NCBI RefSeq assembly: GCF_011075055.1 | Contig: NC_058154.1 | Coordinates: 8,191,620-8,255,619 of the forward strand | Length of the DNA: 64,000 bases | DNA from: Mangifera indica | Lineage: Eukaryota; Streptophyta; Magnoliopsida; Sapindales; Anacardiaceae | Direction of reading: 5' to 3' | Shown: in pieces, positions 1 through 11,300 of the stretch | How the letters are laid out: each line of letters starts with the position of its first letter | Numbering within the stretch: the stretch's first letter is position 1 | Notes under the pieces: generated by a model | The model's database searches: none | Seen by the model: only the letters and a program-made list of their open reading frames with translations | Told to the model about the DNA's origin: nothing | Made by a program: the position numbers and the translations under genes

Positions 1-762
1 ATTAGACTAACGCTTATTATTTTATTTGAATTGAAATGATTATGTTATTCCTAATGAATGCATAGTAAATTAACTTTCAAGTGTAGATTGCTCACAAGAC
101 ACATGACACATTTGTTAGCATGAATTGCTCTATTTTGTAAGATTTCTATAGAATAGTTTTTTTTTTGGATCACTCATCATGTGTGAGTGAGAGATATTAA
201 ATATGGTCCACCCATGATGAATTGACCCGATCCATTGGGATTAAAACATATTATTAATTAATCGTTGCAAAGAAAATGACTTTACTACTCTTGACAATTA
301 TAGAGGTTAATTGTAGTTGGAGTTCAAAGTTTGAATTCCCAATTGTCTCTCATATTAATTAAGAAGTTATGTAACTTCTAATGTTTTTTTTTAAGAACTC
401 TCAAAATTATGTTCTGTATTCTGCTACTTCTTCTTTGTAAAATTATCACAGAATACAGAAAAATAATAAAGCAAATTTTGTTGTGGATTGATAATTGGAA
501 CACTGGATCACAATCATTATCAAAGTACAATAATATCGAATCTGGATATGTTTTTCATGATCCTAAAATTATTTAATTTCCACTAACATTATCAAAATGA
601 AGGTTATAAACTTGGTCCCAACTTAGAAAATTTCGTGAAATTATTAGGAGGTCTACTTATCTCCAATATTAAATTGCAAGAATATGCCTTCAATTTCTTT
701 ATTTCCCTCAAAAGTCAATAGACCGTTGAGTGAAATTTTGTGTAATTTGGGATGAAACTAGC
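1..762. other. Intergenic, no gene seen
   Basis: AT-rich sequence with frequent stops in all frames. I see no exon-like stretch, no RNA gene and no element whose two ends I could pair. It ends at the 8-bp target duplication of the hAT element that follows. Confidence 0.5.
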
Positions 763-770
763 CTTTCTAT

Positions 771-1672
771 CAAGGATGGCAATGGGGAGGGGCGGGGAGG
801 GGATATCAATCCCTGTCCCCGCCCCGTCCCCGTTACGGGGATAAAAAAGAATCCCCGTCCCCTCCCCGTGGGGAAAAATCCCGTCCCCATCCTCGCCCGT
901 CCCCGCGGGGAAAAATCCCCTCCCCATACCCGTAAATATAAATTTTCATTCTTTTATGTATTTCAATAAATAAAATAAATCATATTCTCCCAAAATATCA
1001 CTTGCTACAAGAGCTACAAAATATTCATTGTTATTTTAGTTCAAATACAAAGTTTTCATAAAATCTAACAATATGCAATAATCAATCTCTTCATTAGTAG
1101 CTCTTCATGTATGTGATTTAAGGTAATTTTATAATAACATTAAATTTAACACTTTTCATTCACTTTAATTGATTTTATCAAATTTATAATTTGTTTTTTT
1201 TTTTTGTAAAACCTGATGGATTGACTAACTAAGTTTTGAAGTTGAAATAGAATTAATTTGGTGCATTTGCATTTTATGATAATGAGATTCTAGGGTTTTT
1301 TTTTTAATATATTAGATTAATAGTTCAGAAATTAGTAAAAACTGATAATTGATAATTCAAAAATTAGTAAAATTAAAGTTTTAGTTTTAATAAATCATAA
1401 TGTAAAAATTTCTAGAACTTAATAGTTTAAAAATTATTATATTAATATATTAGATTTAGAAGGTGGGGTGGGGTGGGGATGGGGCAGGGAGGGGAGGGGA
1501 GGGGAGGGGCGGGGCGGGGCGAGAACATATGCGTCCCCGACCCGTCCCCGATTACGGGGATTTTTTTTGTCTCCATCCTCGCCCCTTTCTCCGTTATTAT
1601 TAGGGAATCCCCTCCCCGATAGGGTCGAGGAGGGTCGGAGCCCCTAAAGTCGAGTCCAAATTGTCATCCCTA
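771..1672. mobile_element. Non-autonomous hAT-type element with GC-rich ends
   Basis: The direct repeat CTTTCTAT occurs at 763-770 and again at 1673-1680, an 8-bp target duplication as expected for the hAT superfamily. The element begins CAAGGATGGCAAT and ends with ATTGTCATCCCTA, so the termini are imperfect inverted repeats (GGATGGCAAT against GGATGACAAT). About 150 bp at the left and 210 bp at the right are strongly GC-rich, with runs of GGGG and CCCC, while the middle is plain AT-rich DNA. No transposase reading frame is present, so it would depend on an enzyme supplied elsewhere. The few open frames over the GC-rich ends are low-complexity and not genes. Confidence 0.85.
1462..1520 (+). 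repeat. G-run tract, potential G-quadruplex
   Basis: About ten runs of three or four G separated by one or two bases lie in the right arm of the hAT element. A matching C-rich tract lies at about 817-925 in the left arm. This meets the simple G-quadruplex sequence rule; folding is inferred, not shown. Confidence 0.7.
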
Positions 1673-2179
1673 CTTTCTATACTTTTCTTTTTTTTTTCAA
1701 TTACTTATAAGCCCCCAAACTTATCCTTGATTTCACTTTAGTCCTCTTATGAAACCGACTCAAATTCCATTTTTGCAACTTGATAAATTAACAATTTCTC
1801 CCTTTTTTTTTTTAAACATTTTCTCCTAACTTTCTTAAATTACACTCACCAAAGACTTGCACAACTCTTGCTTAACATAAAAAGCTATGAGGCGGCATAA
1901 TTACTAGAGGATTCAGCTTTCAACACTTTGCAGGGAAGCTAACAACCGGATTTCAATGCTAAAATATAAAACTTAAATCAAACTAAAAAATTTTCCCAAG
2001 ACATGCATGCAAGAAAAATTCTGCTGTCAAGTAAAGATAGAATTTCTCAGATTTTGTCTAAACTTAAATGGAGATCGAATTTGGAAAAGAAGGTAGCTTC
2101 AAAATCATGTCTCTAGTATATAATTTTTTGTATGCATTGTGAAATTCCACATGCTGACTCTTTTACAATGTTGTGATGT

Positions 2180-2833
2180 GGTTCATTGAATACAAAATTG
2201 ACAGATAAAGAAAAATTGGTGCTGAGACTAGAGAGTCAATATAGCAGCATTTTTTCTGAACTATGTGAAGCTGAATCGCGGCAAAGCATTGTGCATAGGG
2301 GCAAATGAACCTTATGCCTATATCTATGGTGAATGCATAGAGTGTATGGCAACATCTGACAATGCTGTTCGCGCCAGCCTTCCCTCTAAACACCGGGATA
2401 TCCAAACACTACTCTCTATGCTAAATCATCAACAGGTGAATAACTTTTAACATAAACAAATTTGCCTAGTTTTTGAATCCTTAGTAAATTGTTTATGGTA
2501 TTTGTATTGCAAGGTTTTCCTGAAATTCTGAAAGGGCTCTCATTGAATCAATACACAACAAGGTACCTCGCACCATGCGAAGAATTTGAAGTGGATCGTT
2601 GCATTCTTCCGGATGCAGTATCAGTAGTGTTTCCCTGTGTGCCAGGACCATCTCTATTACTGTTCGTAAGTGGTGGGAATGGCACAATTGGTGCAACAAT
2701 ATCAGAAGAGCAAATGGTTGAAGAAGGAGATGTTCTTTTCATGCCTAAATGCATGGACTTCACCATAACATTAGAATCAGACGAGTTACATTTGTATAGA
2801 GCTGGAATTAACAGCAAGTATTTTCAGGCGTAG
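2180..2833 (+). pseudogene. Mannose-6-phosphate isomerase 3'-end pseudogene
   Basis: Two exon-like blocks match the C-terminal part of type I phosphomannose isomerase, a cytosolic enzyme that interconverts mannose-6-P and fructose-6-P. Block 1 reads TDKEKLVLRLESQY (2201-2242), then in another frame AAFFLNYVKLNRG and GANEPYAY...ECMATSDNAVRA to 2435. Block 2 (from 2513) reads GFPEILKGLSL...EFEVD...AVPGP-like...YRAGIN and stops at 2833. Two lesions are visible. About seven expected codons are missing between LESQY and AAFF, and the frame changes there. The expected acceptor before GGT at 2513 reads AA instead of AG, so the only nearby AG puts exon 2 out of frame. The catalytic N-terminal exons are absent upstream. 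No working protein can be made from this locus. Confidence 0.85.
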
Positions 2834-3638
2834 TGATAATTACGGTTTAGTAGGATGAAGAATAATGAACATAGAATATGGTTACTGGAATAAATAATCC
2901 CAGTTATAGGATGAGGCACAAATTAAATTTTGCTTTTGTTTAATTCAGTCTCTGCTTGAATAGTTTTTTTTTTTCTTAGAAGAGTTTAATGAATTTATTT
3001 CCTGCAAATAGCTTGTGTGATTTTCTGAAGCAATTATATACAAACAGCACAAAAAACTGATGCGTTATCATTTACTCAAATGTATTTGGAAAAGGTCTTG
3101 AAATTTAAGGGCAGATAGAAGGAGATGAAAACTGAGATAAAAGAACTTGATCTTCTCAAAGAAATGGAAAGAATTATTAAAACTCTTACATTTAACCTTG
3201 AGTCATCGATTTAACTTTATTGCCAAATTGTCAAAATCTAGACAAAATCAGGGGAATTTAAACATGCAAGATGTCACAGGTTTAAATTCCCCTGAGCTCG
3301 CCTACTAGCAACATGATATTCCACAAGTTTTCTTGTATCTAAAGAACAAATATGATGTACTAAATCGATGTAGTGTCAGCAAAAAAATGGAAATTTCTCA
3401 TTGAGTTGTTTCTCCGGGAAACAATTCGATAGAATAGCGCATAAATTAATAAACACTCCGTAATTAGTCTATCAGAATTCTTTTGTATACAGCTGCATAT
3501 TAACTGGATTAATACTGATGCCATCATTTATACAAGCTACAGCACACACACACATTCCTTTTGAGCAATATCTACAAATACATCTGTAGACCAGGACACA
3601 AGCTGGAATCTTTCTGGTGTTCATGCTTTTAGTGTTTC
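2834..3638. other. Intergenic, nothing recognised
   Basis: AT-rich spacer between the convergent isomerase pseudogene and MSRB1. A CA-rich stretch near 3542-3555 and the MSRB1 3' flank are the only points of note. Confidence 0.45.
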
Positions 3639-5419
3639 CTACTTTGGTTTCAGTTTTAGCACAGCACTGCAAAATTAGTACATTTGTGACAATAATTATA
3701 GAGATGCATATATGGCAGGCAAAGGGGCAGGACTTGGTAAGAAGTATTTACCTATTGATACAATAGCGCTTTCCAGTGGGAGGTGGGCCATCATCAAATA
3801 CATGGCCAAGATGAGCATCACAGGCAGCACAGAGAACTTCCTGGCGAGGCATAAAAATAATTGATAGATCTAACTTTGCCTTCACATTGTTTCCTACTGG
3901 CTGGTAATATGATGGCCATCCAGTACCACTATCAAATTTGGTTGATGATCTAGAAGAAGCATGCATGTTGATAATAATTTTTGAAACTGTACGATACAGA
4001 TTTCTCAAGAAAAATACTAATAAAAGTAAGAATAGTTACTCAAATAGAGGTGTATCACAACATATGCAATGGTAAGTTCCAGGGGTTTTGGTGTTCCAAT
4101 ATTCCCTGAACATGAAGAAAAAGCATATCAGCTCAAATACACCATTAGATGAATACAAATACTTGAGGAACTATAGAAGAAAATATAGTAAAATCTGATC
4201 CATTAACGGTAACTGATTAGTTAACGTCTTGGTTATTCGTATTTGGTGACACAATAAAAAATCATTGACTTATCAAATTATCTATTGAGCCTTGAAAAAG
4301 ATTCAAAAAAAAAAGATAAAAAAGTTCCACTATCTGCTTTATGTTAACTAATACATGCAGTAACTCCTGGTACAGCAGTAAAAGCAAGACATGAACACGG
4401 ATTGACTCATCAAATTCTTACTGAAACAGGACTCGCACAAGGAAAAGCATTTGGTCAACAGTATGATCTTGTCTGGCACTTTGCTCAAAGTTACAATTAC
4501 AAGTTCTTGCTGAATGCTGAAGAATTTGAGAATGAGTTGGGTCGAAATTAAGTCTATAGTTTGATCCAATCCTAAGCCTAGACATTTTACAAGTGAAAAA
4601 CAATAAAAAATAGGCAACTGACCCAAAGTGCTACAGAAAAAAACATTGGCAAATTAGCCTACCTAAAAAACTTACAATATATGGAAGTGATTTATAAGTC
4701 AACAACTCCAGTCCCAGAGGATTGAACCACTAGAATCAATAAAGAATTTCAGTATTTCCATGATAATTCCACAGATATACATGACCGATTTCGACATTGT
4801 AATTTCATATTTGTTAGGATTTTCAAAATTTATATCTGAATGGTAATTCATGATCGAGGTAATCCCCGTCGCAATACAAGAGGAAGCCTTGAAAACTCCT
4901 AAAAGAAATGAAACAACTACTTACCCAGTGAAAGAAATACAGTTCAATTTAAAAATGAATCACAAAATTCAATACCCAGAAAAAGCCCTCTCAGTCCCTT
5001 TCTGTCGCGTTATGTAAAACTGCTCCTGCGTGAGCCGCTTTTTTCCATTCATCATCACTTAAAGAAGCGTAATCAACCCTCCCCGCCTCTGCACCAAAAA
5101 AAATGATAATAATAAAAGCCATGCCTTTACTAAATAAAATAAAATTGACCAACTGGATCACTACCGAAACACAAATTTAATAGAAAAATTAAAACGAAAA
5201 AGAATATTGACATAGTTACAGAGAGAGACCTTGAACGTTGTCTGATTTCCGGGAGGAAGAACTAGAAGAAGCACCCATGGCGCGGAGTGAGAAGGAAGCT
5301 GTTCTGTGTTGTTTTGGAACAAGACGTTTAGATTTGATGAGGAAAGCGAATTGGGTTTTGGGAGAAATGCAAGTAGTTGTTGTTCTTGTTGGAAAGCTTA
5401 AACTATGAGATAAAGCCAT
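3639..5419 (-). CDS. MSRB1: Plastid 1-Cys methionine sulfoxide reductase B, one apparent frameshift
   Basis: MsrB enzymes reduce methionine-R-sulfoxide in oxidised proteins. Five exons, all with GT-AG introns: 5419-5230, 5088-4976, 4105-4040, 3949-3752, 3666-3639. Exon 1 encodes a Ser/Thr-rich, basic start typical of a chloroplast transit peptide. Exon 3 has the first zinc CxxC (CICC) and exon 4 the second (CAAC). The catalytic Cys is in RYCIN, and the position of the usual resolving Cys is Thr (SGTGWPSYY), the hallmark of the plant MSRB1 1-Cys type. The protein ends SAVLKLKPK, about 197 residues. Exon 2 is 113 bp, but the frame needs 112. The reading frame changes at the six-A run encoding Lys-Lys (plus-strand T run 5039-5044): before it [14 protein letters not shown], after it [17 protein letters not shown]. 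All splice sites and motifs are otherwise intact, so either a homopolymer error in the assembly or a very recent mutation. Confidence 0.9.
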
Positions 5420-5485
5420 TGAGAATTCCTCAGCTTCGATCTGAAGCGGAACTTCTCTTGCCTTGTCATAAAAATTAAAAAAGAA

Positions 5486-5570
5486 TTGACACGTGGCTAA
5501 ACGTGGAGAAGGATGGAGGAAGAGGACGTGTATCAGCCACGTACACTACACTCCGCTTGCAGTCATAGAT
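5486..5570 (-). promoter_or_regulatory. MSRB1 promoter with G-box/ABRE-like ACGT motifs
   Basis: Just upstream of the MSRB1 start codon, CACGTG lies at 5490-5495 and further ACGT cores follow near 5501, 5526 and 5539. G-boxes are bound by plant bZIP and bHLH factors and are common in light- and stress-responsive promoters. The motifs are seen directly; control of MSRB1 by them is inferred. Confidence 0.55.
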
Positions 5571-6196
5571 ACAACTTAAATCTACTTTAACTATTTTATA
5601 ATTAGATATTATTTTATTTTTTAATATAATAATTATCTAATAAAAAAGATTTAAAACAGAGATCGAAATCAAATTGCAAGAAACATATTGGAAACCAACT
5701 TGTATTTAAGTTTCTTGTTCACCATATGGAACCATATGAAGTGTGATGCCCAATCTATTTCCACGTTCTCTTTAAATTCAGAGTATGATTTCTCAAACTC
5801 CAGAAAGTTTATCCTGCTTGATCAGTCTGGACTGCAAGCTGGGATAGTCCAGTTCTTATTTTGCAAGCTCCTCTCCATAGCAACAAGTACTGACTTCAGA
5901 GTAGTGACACCAATCTTATGGTTATGCTCCATGAAAGCTAGCCTTACTCTATAACCAGCACAATCTTTCCTACTAGACTAGTGCTCCCTTGCTCTCTTAT
6001 TAGAAAAGGACAATATGCCTCTTAATAAAGCATAGGAAGTATATTCAAAAGTTGTAATAAAAAATTAGTAGTCAGTTAAACTTATTCTAAACATAATTGA
6101 TCAAGCAGCATCAAAATGCCTTAAGGTACCTTGATACTGTAATCTATGAAGACTCCAAGCTTTACAGTTATAACAAGTCATTGGAAATTTGTTAGT
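5571..6196. other. Intergenic, nothing recognised
   Basis: AT-rich sequence. One 88-codon open frame at 5688-5954 has no recognisable domain and no flanking splice or promoter signals, so I do not call it a gene. Confidence 0.4.
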
Positions 6197-6205
6197 CTTT
6201 TTCTA

Positions 6206-7057
6206 GGGATATTGAATTTTTTATCTTTTTTCTAACTATGTATACATATATATCACCTATCTCAGACATTAAATAAAAATATCACAACAGTAACTAATTT
6301 TCTCAAAATACCCTCATTGACGTAACTTATATAATAAGAGAGAATACACAACAATAATGTCTCTCTTTTTACTTAGTATAAAAAGAGAATACACAACCAG
6401 TGAAAGAAACCATTATAAAAAATTTAATTTGGACACATGATTTTATGTTGTTAGATTGTTTAATATTGTGATTTCATATTGTTATATTATTTAACGTTGT
6501 TATAATGTTTATTAATGGTTAAAAAATACGAAAATTTAGGTCTAGATAAAAACCAAATGAAGAACAAGTTGGCGTTAATGCCACCAACTCTTAATGTTAA
6601 CGTAAACCTGTTCTTCATTTGGTTTTTATCCAGACCTAAATTTTCGTATTTTTGTAACCATCAATACAATATTAAACAACATCATAACAACATTATAACA
6701 ACACTAAACAATACAACAACATGAAATCACAACATTAAATAATCTACCAACATGAAATCACGAGTCCAAATTAAATTATTTATAATGACTTTCTCTCACA
6801 GGTTTTATTCTTCAATCATAGGTGTCATTTTTGTTTGAAGAATTTTTTTTTTTATATTATAGAGATTTCTTCCCCCATTGGAAGGCTGAGTAAAAAGAGA
6901 GAGATTACTGTTGTATATTCTCTCTTTTTGTATAAGTTATATCAACGAGAATATTTTGAGAAAATGGGTTACTATTATAGTATTTTTGTTTAAGATTTGA
7001 GATGAGTGATATATATGTATTCATAGTTAAAAAAAAGGATGAAACACTCAATATCCC
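6206..7057. mobile_element. Mutator-type foldback element, copy 1
   Basis: CTTTTTCTA occurs at 6197-6205 and again at 7058-7066, a perfect 9-bp target duplication typical of Mutator-like elements. The ends are inverted: GGGATATTGA at the left and TCAATATCCC at the right. Inverted homology extends far inward, through the AGAGAGAATA.. and ..TATTCTCTCT blocks, and reaches a central hairpin. The stretch at about 6527-6575 (ACGAAAATTTAGGTCTAGAT) pairs with about 6605-6652 around the word AACTTGGCG/GTTAACG. No transposase is encoded. A second member of the family lies at 16145-17341, with a similar outer arm and the shared words ACAACAGTAA and AAAATACC. Confidence 0.88.
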
Positions 7058-8321
7058 CTTTTTCTAGTGGTTTCATCTCTTTTTTACTACACTTGGAAAA
7101 AGTTTATTATAAGTTCAAACTCATAGTTCATCACTATAAGCTTGAGAGGGAGAAGGAAAAGGAATAAAAACATCTAACCTATCCACAGCCAAGTAAGCCT
7201 GCATTAGACTTCTCGCCACAACTATGTTGGAGCACCATTACGACACAAGGTGTTCTTACCTAACAATTGTTTCAAAAACTAATAGAATACTTATCAAAAA
7301 ACCTATCTCCTTTTAAAAAGGAATCAAACATTGAACTTTTCTCTTCCACCATGGACATATGAATGTTCTGTAGTGTTAGTGTTTATTAAATAAAATATAC
7401 AAAAATCTATTTGATCTTATTCTAATTTGATTTAATTCTAATTTGATTTGATTTTGATTTACCCTAATTCTAATTTGATTTACTATTATTTTTCCTATTT
7501 CATAGGAGTAGGATCTATTTTAGACTGTATTGTAATATTATAAATTGTTTAATATTTGGTCAATAATATTCATTCAATTTATAACCGAATTCATAATTCT
7601 TTATAATATCAGAGTGGTAAAATCCTCTTGTATTCCTCAATTTTAAAAACTGGTATTTTCCTCTATCCTAAGGTTTCATCTTTTTTCTCATATTGGCTGC
7701 CCCCTATACTTTCAAAAGTTTATAGTTTCACCTCCATTGCACTTTTAGCAGTTTATCGTTTCCCCATAATTGTTTCATCTTTTTCTCAAGCATTGAACTT
7801 TCCTTTTTCAAAAGCCTCTTCTTCTTTTCAACGTCTTTGCTTCTCTTTCAATCGAAATTGTGTATGACTATTATGTTTATCACTTGATTTCTTCCATCAT
7901 TGTTAACTCTTTCTTATCAATGGTTGGTTTCCTTTCTTTATCGACAACATAATAGACTCCTTCTTTGTCAAATATCGTTTATTCCAATCATCTCCTCACA
8001 TGAGCAACCCTCTGTTTTGTTGTGTTTTCTTCACCAAAACAGGTATAACTCTAGTCATTCAACAACCTTAAATCTTGAATTTCAATAGTGGTGGTTGCAT
8101 TAGCTTTGATGCCACCACACTTTCAACCTATTACCACTAGTTCCATTATTACCGATTCATACTATCTGTTACCCCACTACCTATATCATTTAACATAGGA
8201 CATTGTTTTTCACCCCCATTCTTTAACAATTTGTGAATCTGTAGTTGTCTTCTCAGTTCGAGACCAAGCTAACATCAACCTAGTCTTTCTCTTTGACACA
8301 CTCTCTCTTCTGACGTTACTT

Positions 8322-11300
8322 GTAACACCTATTTTCAGATACATACCCTTGCTTGGAATATGACCCAAAGATATGTGTACTACTTGACTTTCAAATTAAA
8401 GACTATAGATATTTAAAGCATGGCATTAATTATGATATATGTCTGAAAAGGTGTAATAAATAACCTAAATATATAGATTACAAGCAACTACTCACAAAAC
8501 TGTGCCTAAAATTGTTATCATACAAAATCAATGCATAGATATCCATAATCCATAAACTGAAAGCATAAATACACAAATGATATAAAATATAAGAATGGTG
8601 ATTTTGCCCCTCACCCTCATACAACTGCTCGTTAGATCGCTAGCTTTCTCACATGCTCTTCTACTCACCTCTACTTATACAACAACAAAAAAGGAACGTG
8701 TGAGCGAAAACATTCAATAAAATGGTAACCTCTTGACACCTTAAACAAAGAATAAAACTGGAAATCTAGCACCCCATTAGTAAAGCTCAGTATGGTCATA
8801 ACCTGATACATCCAAGCCCTAAAATAGGTCATTCACAAAGGTACTAATGCCTAAGTTAATCCTTGCATATCTAATACCCTAGTGAAAGCGACTGACATCT
8901 TACGTGTCTACTATCTATCATGTCTTGATCACATGTCATACAACTTATTAGGCTAATTATTATGATACCCTGGTCATATGAGGAATCCAATTGCAATCCC
9001 TTCCTTACCATATACACTAGCTATAAGACAATTAACTGAAAATCATCCTTGGATGGCCTATAACACAAGTACGTATGTGACACATCCCATTGACCATGTG
9101 AGGAACTAACTAAAAAAGTCATATCCCTTACCAAACACACTTGAATTAAATTGAATTGTATGGCAATTGTGCCTTGGTGTTGAGTGCATGATACATTTCA
9201 TGAGTATTTATCTTTCATATAACTCTATTGCTTTTACATATCTCGTCATTTACACACCTAGTTGGTGTTTACCACTTTCTTGATTTTCGACTCAGATCTA
9301 GCTTGGTTAGGGTCTATGTTGTCTTCCATGTAGTCAAGTACCATTTTATAGCTAACTAACTTCTCTTGTCTTGTTTAGGGCTTTTATTCTCTTACTTTTG
9401 TTTTGTCCTCTTTCTAGCACTTGATCTAACAGTAAAACGGTCTTTTTGTTAATGTTGGCATATGCATAAGCGTGCCTTGGGTTGGCACCCTTTATGCACT
9501 TTATCAACACATATGCACGACTATTGTGTTAGTGTTAGCATCATGTGCACTATATGGTACTCAAGCATGAGTAAAATGGTTCTTTTACCAATGTTGGCAT
9601 ATATACTAGCATGCCTTGGGATGGCACCCCTTGTGCATTTCATCAACACATATGCACAACTATGGTGTTTGCTTCAAAGCATCTTGTGCATTACATCATA
9701 CTCAAACAGGGGTGCTTCCTACGAAGCACAATCATACCTTATTGGAGAAACCAAACACAGAGGTGACTCACATTTTGTACAACCATGTAAACACGAAAGT
9801 ATCGTCATGTCAAGTTTTTGTCTTCATGTAAAGGTTACATGGGCTTGTGGGTTACCCAATATAGTTGTGTATAACAATTTGGAAATCACAACCTATGAAG
9901 TTTTACACTTTTCCAGCCTAACTTCTAACAATTTAATCACATACAATTGATCTTAACTTGACACTTATCAATTAAAAACACTTTTACTCTAAGCATGGAC
10001 ACACACACACACATATTTAGATATTATATTATTAACATTATCAAACATGATTTCACCATGTTAATACGTTTACAAAATCTAGACAATAATCTAACCATAT
10101 ACACATTCATACAAGCATTTATTAACTCACTCTAACATAACAAAATGGCTAGAAATCACAGTATATAAACATAAAGTGCAACTCATCGACAACAGGCTAT
10201 GAATAAAAAATAAAGAAGCACCACTTACTTGTCTTCCAGATTTGAAGCAAAGTCTTTACATGGCTAATGGTTTTGATGGTCCGATTCCTCTCAGTGACAA
10301 GAGCCCTCGACTTTTTATCCCCTCTCTTTTGTTTGAGTGGCTAGGTTGAGAAAAAATATAAAGTTTTTAGGTTAGTGATCTTTTTATTTTTGTCTACCAA
10401 ATGTGACACACTAACGTGCATTCCTTCTACACAGGCTTGCACGATATTGTACAAAAATGGCAGTTACTTCAAATCACCAAGAGATAATCCTTACCAAGAA
10501 TTCAAAAACTGATGACAATACATGATAATGCACAACTGTGCCCCTTAGCACACACGAGTGTGCACCCTTCTATTGCCAATCAATTTGGTAAGCTTGTTGT
10601 GAAATAACTTTTTGGCCCCTTATTAGCATGAATAAACATTACCCTTATGATGTACGACCATCCATATGACATCTCATCATTAATTATAGTTAGAGAAAAT
10701 ACCAAAATACCCTTAGGTTTATTTATAGGTGTTACACTGCCATGACAATCGTGTTCCATCTTTTTCTCATTATCATCAGGCGTCTCTGTCTCTCTTGATT
10801 TTTATTGTAAGTTCTTTCGAGATCACACACTATAACACCCACAGGTAAGTCCAAGTACATTTCAGTCCTTTTACTAGCTTTAAACTTGGTGTTTAATGAT
10901 TTTTCAAGGGTACATGCCCGTGTATGAAAATATCCACGGTCAACAGAATGTCAATTAGTGGATCAGATTATACAATGATAAAGCATGAAATTGCCTTAAT
11001 TGTGCAACTAGACACATGGTTGTGTATGACCCATACATGCCCGTGTATCGCGTCTTGAAGATAAAATAAAAATGCAGACAATCTTAATTCTCTCATATTC
11101 CTTTTGTTTCCCAATCGCTCAAAAAGTAAGAAAGAGTTAAAGAGGAGTTTGTAGTCATTTGAGGATTCATCCTTGATCACCAGAAGTCACCAATTTCAAG
11201 GAGAAAGCATCGATAAACATAGGAAGATAAGTAAATGGTGCTACTAAGTCAATTTTAGTTTGTTAGAGCTTGATTCATTATTGTAGGAATCTTTAGGAGA

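Noticed and set aside
708..969. Overlapping open frames on both strands over Pro/Gly/Arg-rich sequence
   Set aside because: Low-complexity frames produced by the GC-rich end of a non-autonomous hAT element.
7628..8088. Two hydrophobic, Ser/Phe-rich open frames
   Set aside because: They follow a primer-binding-site-like sequence in a pyrimidine-rich retrotransposon leader. The composition explains them.
9462..9950. 162-codon open frame
   Set aside because: It lies over a two-unit tandem repeat in decayed transposon DNA, shows no domain, and its repetitive content explains the length.
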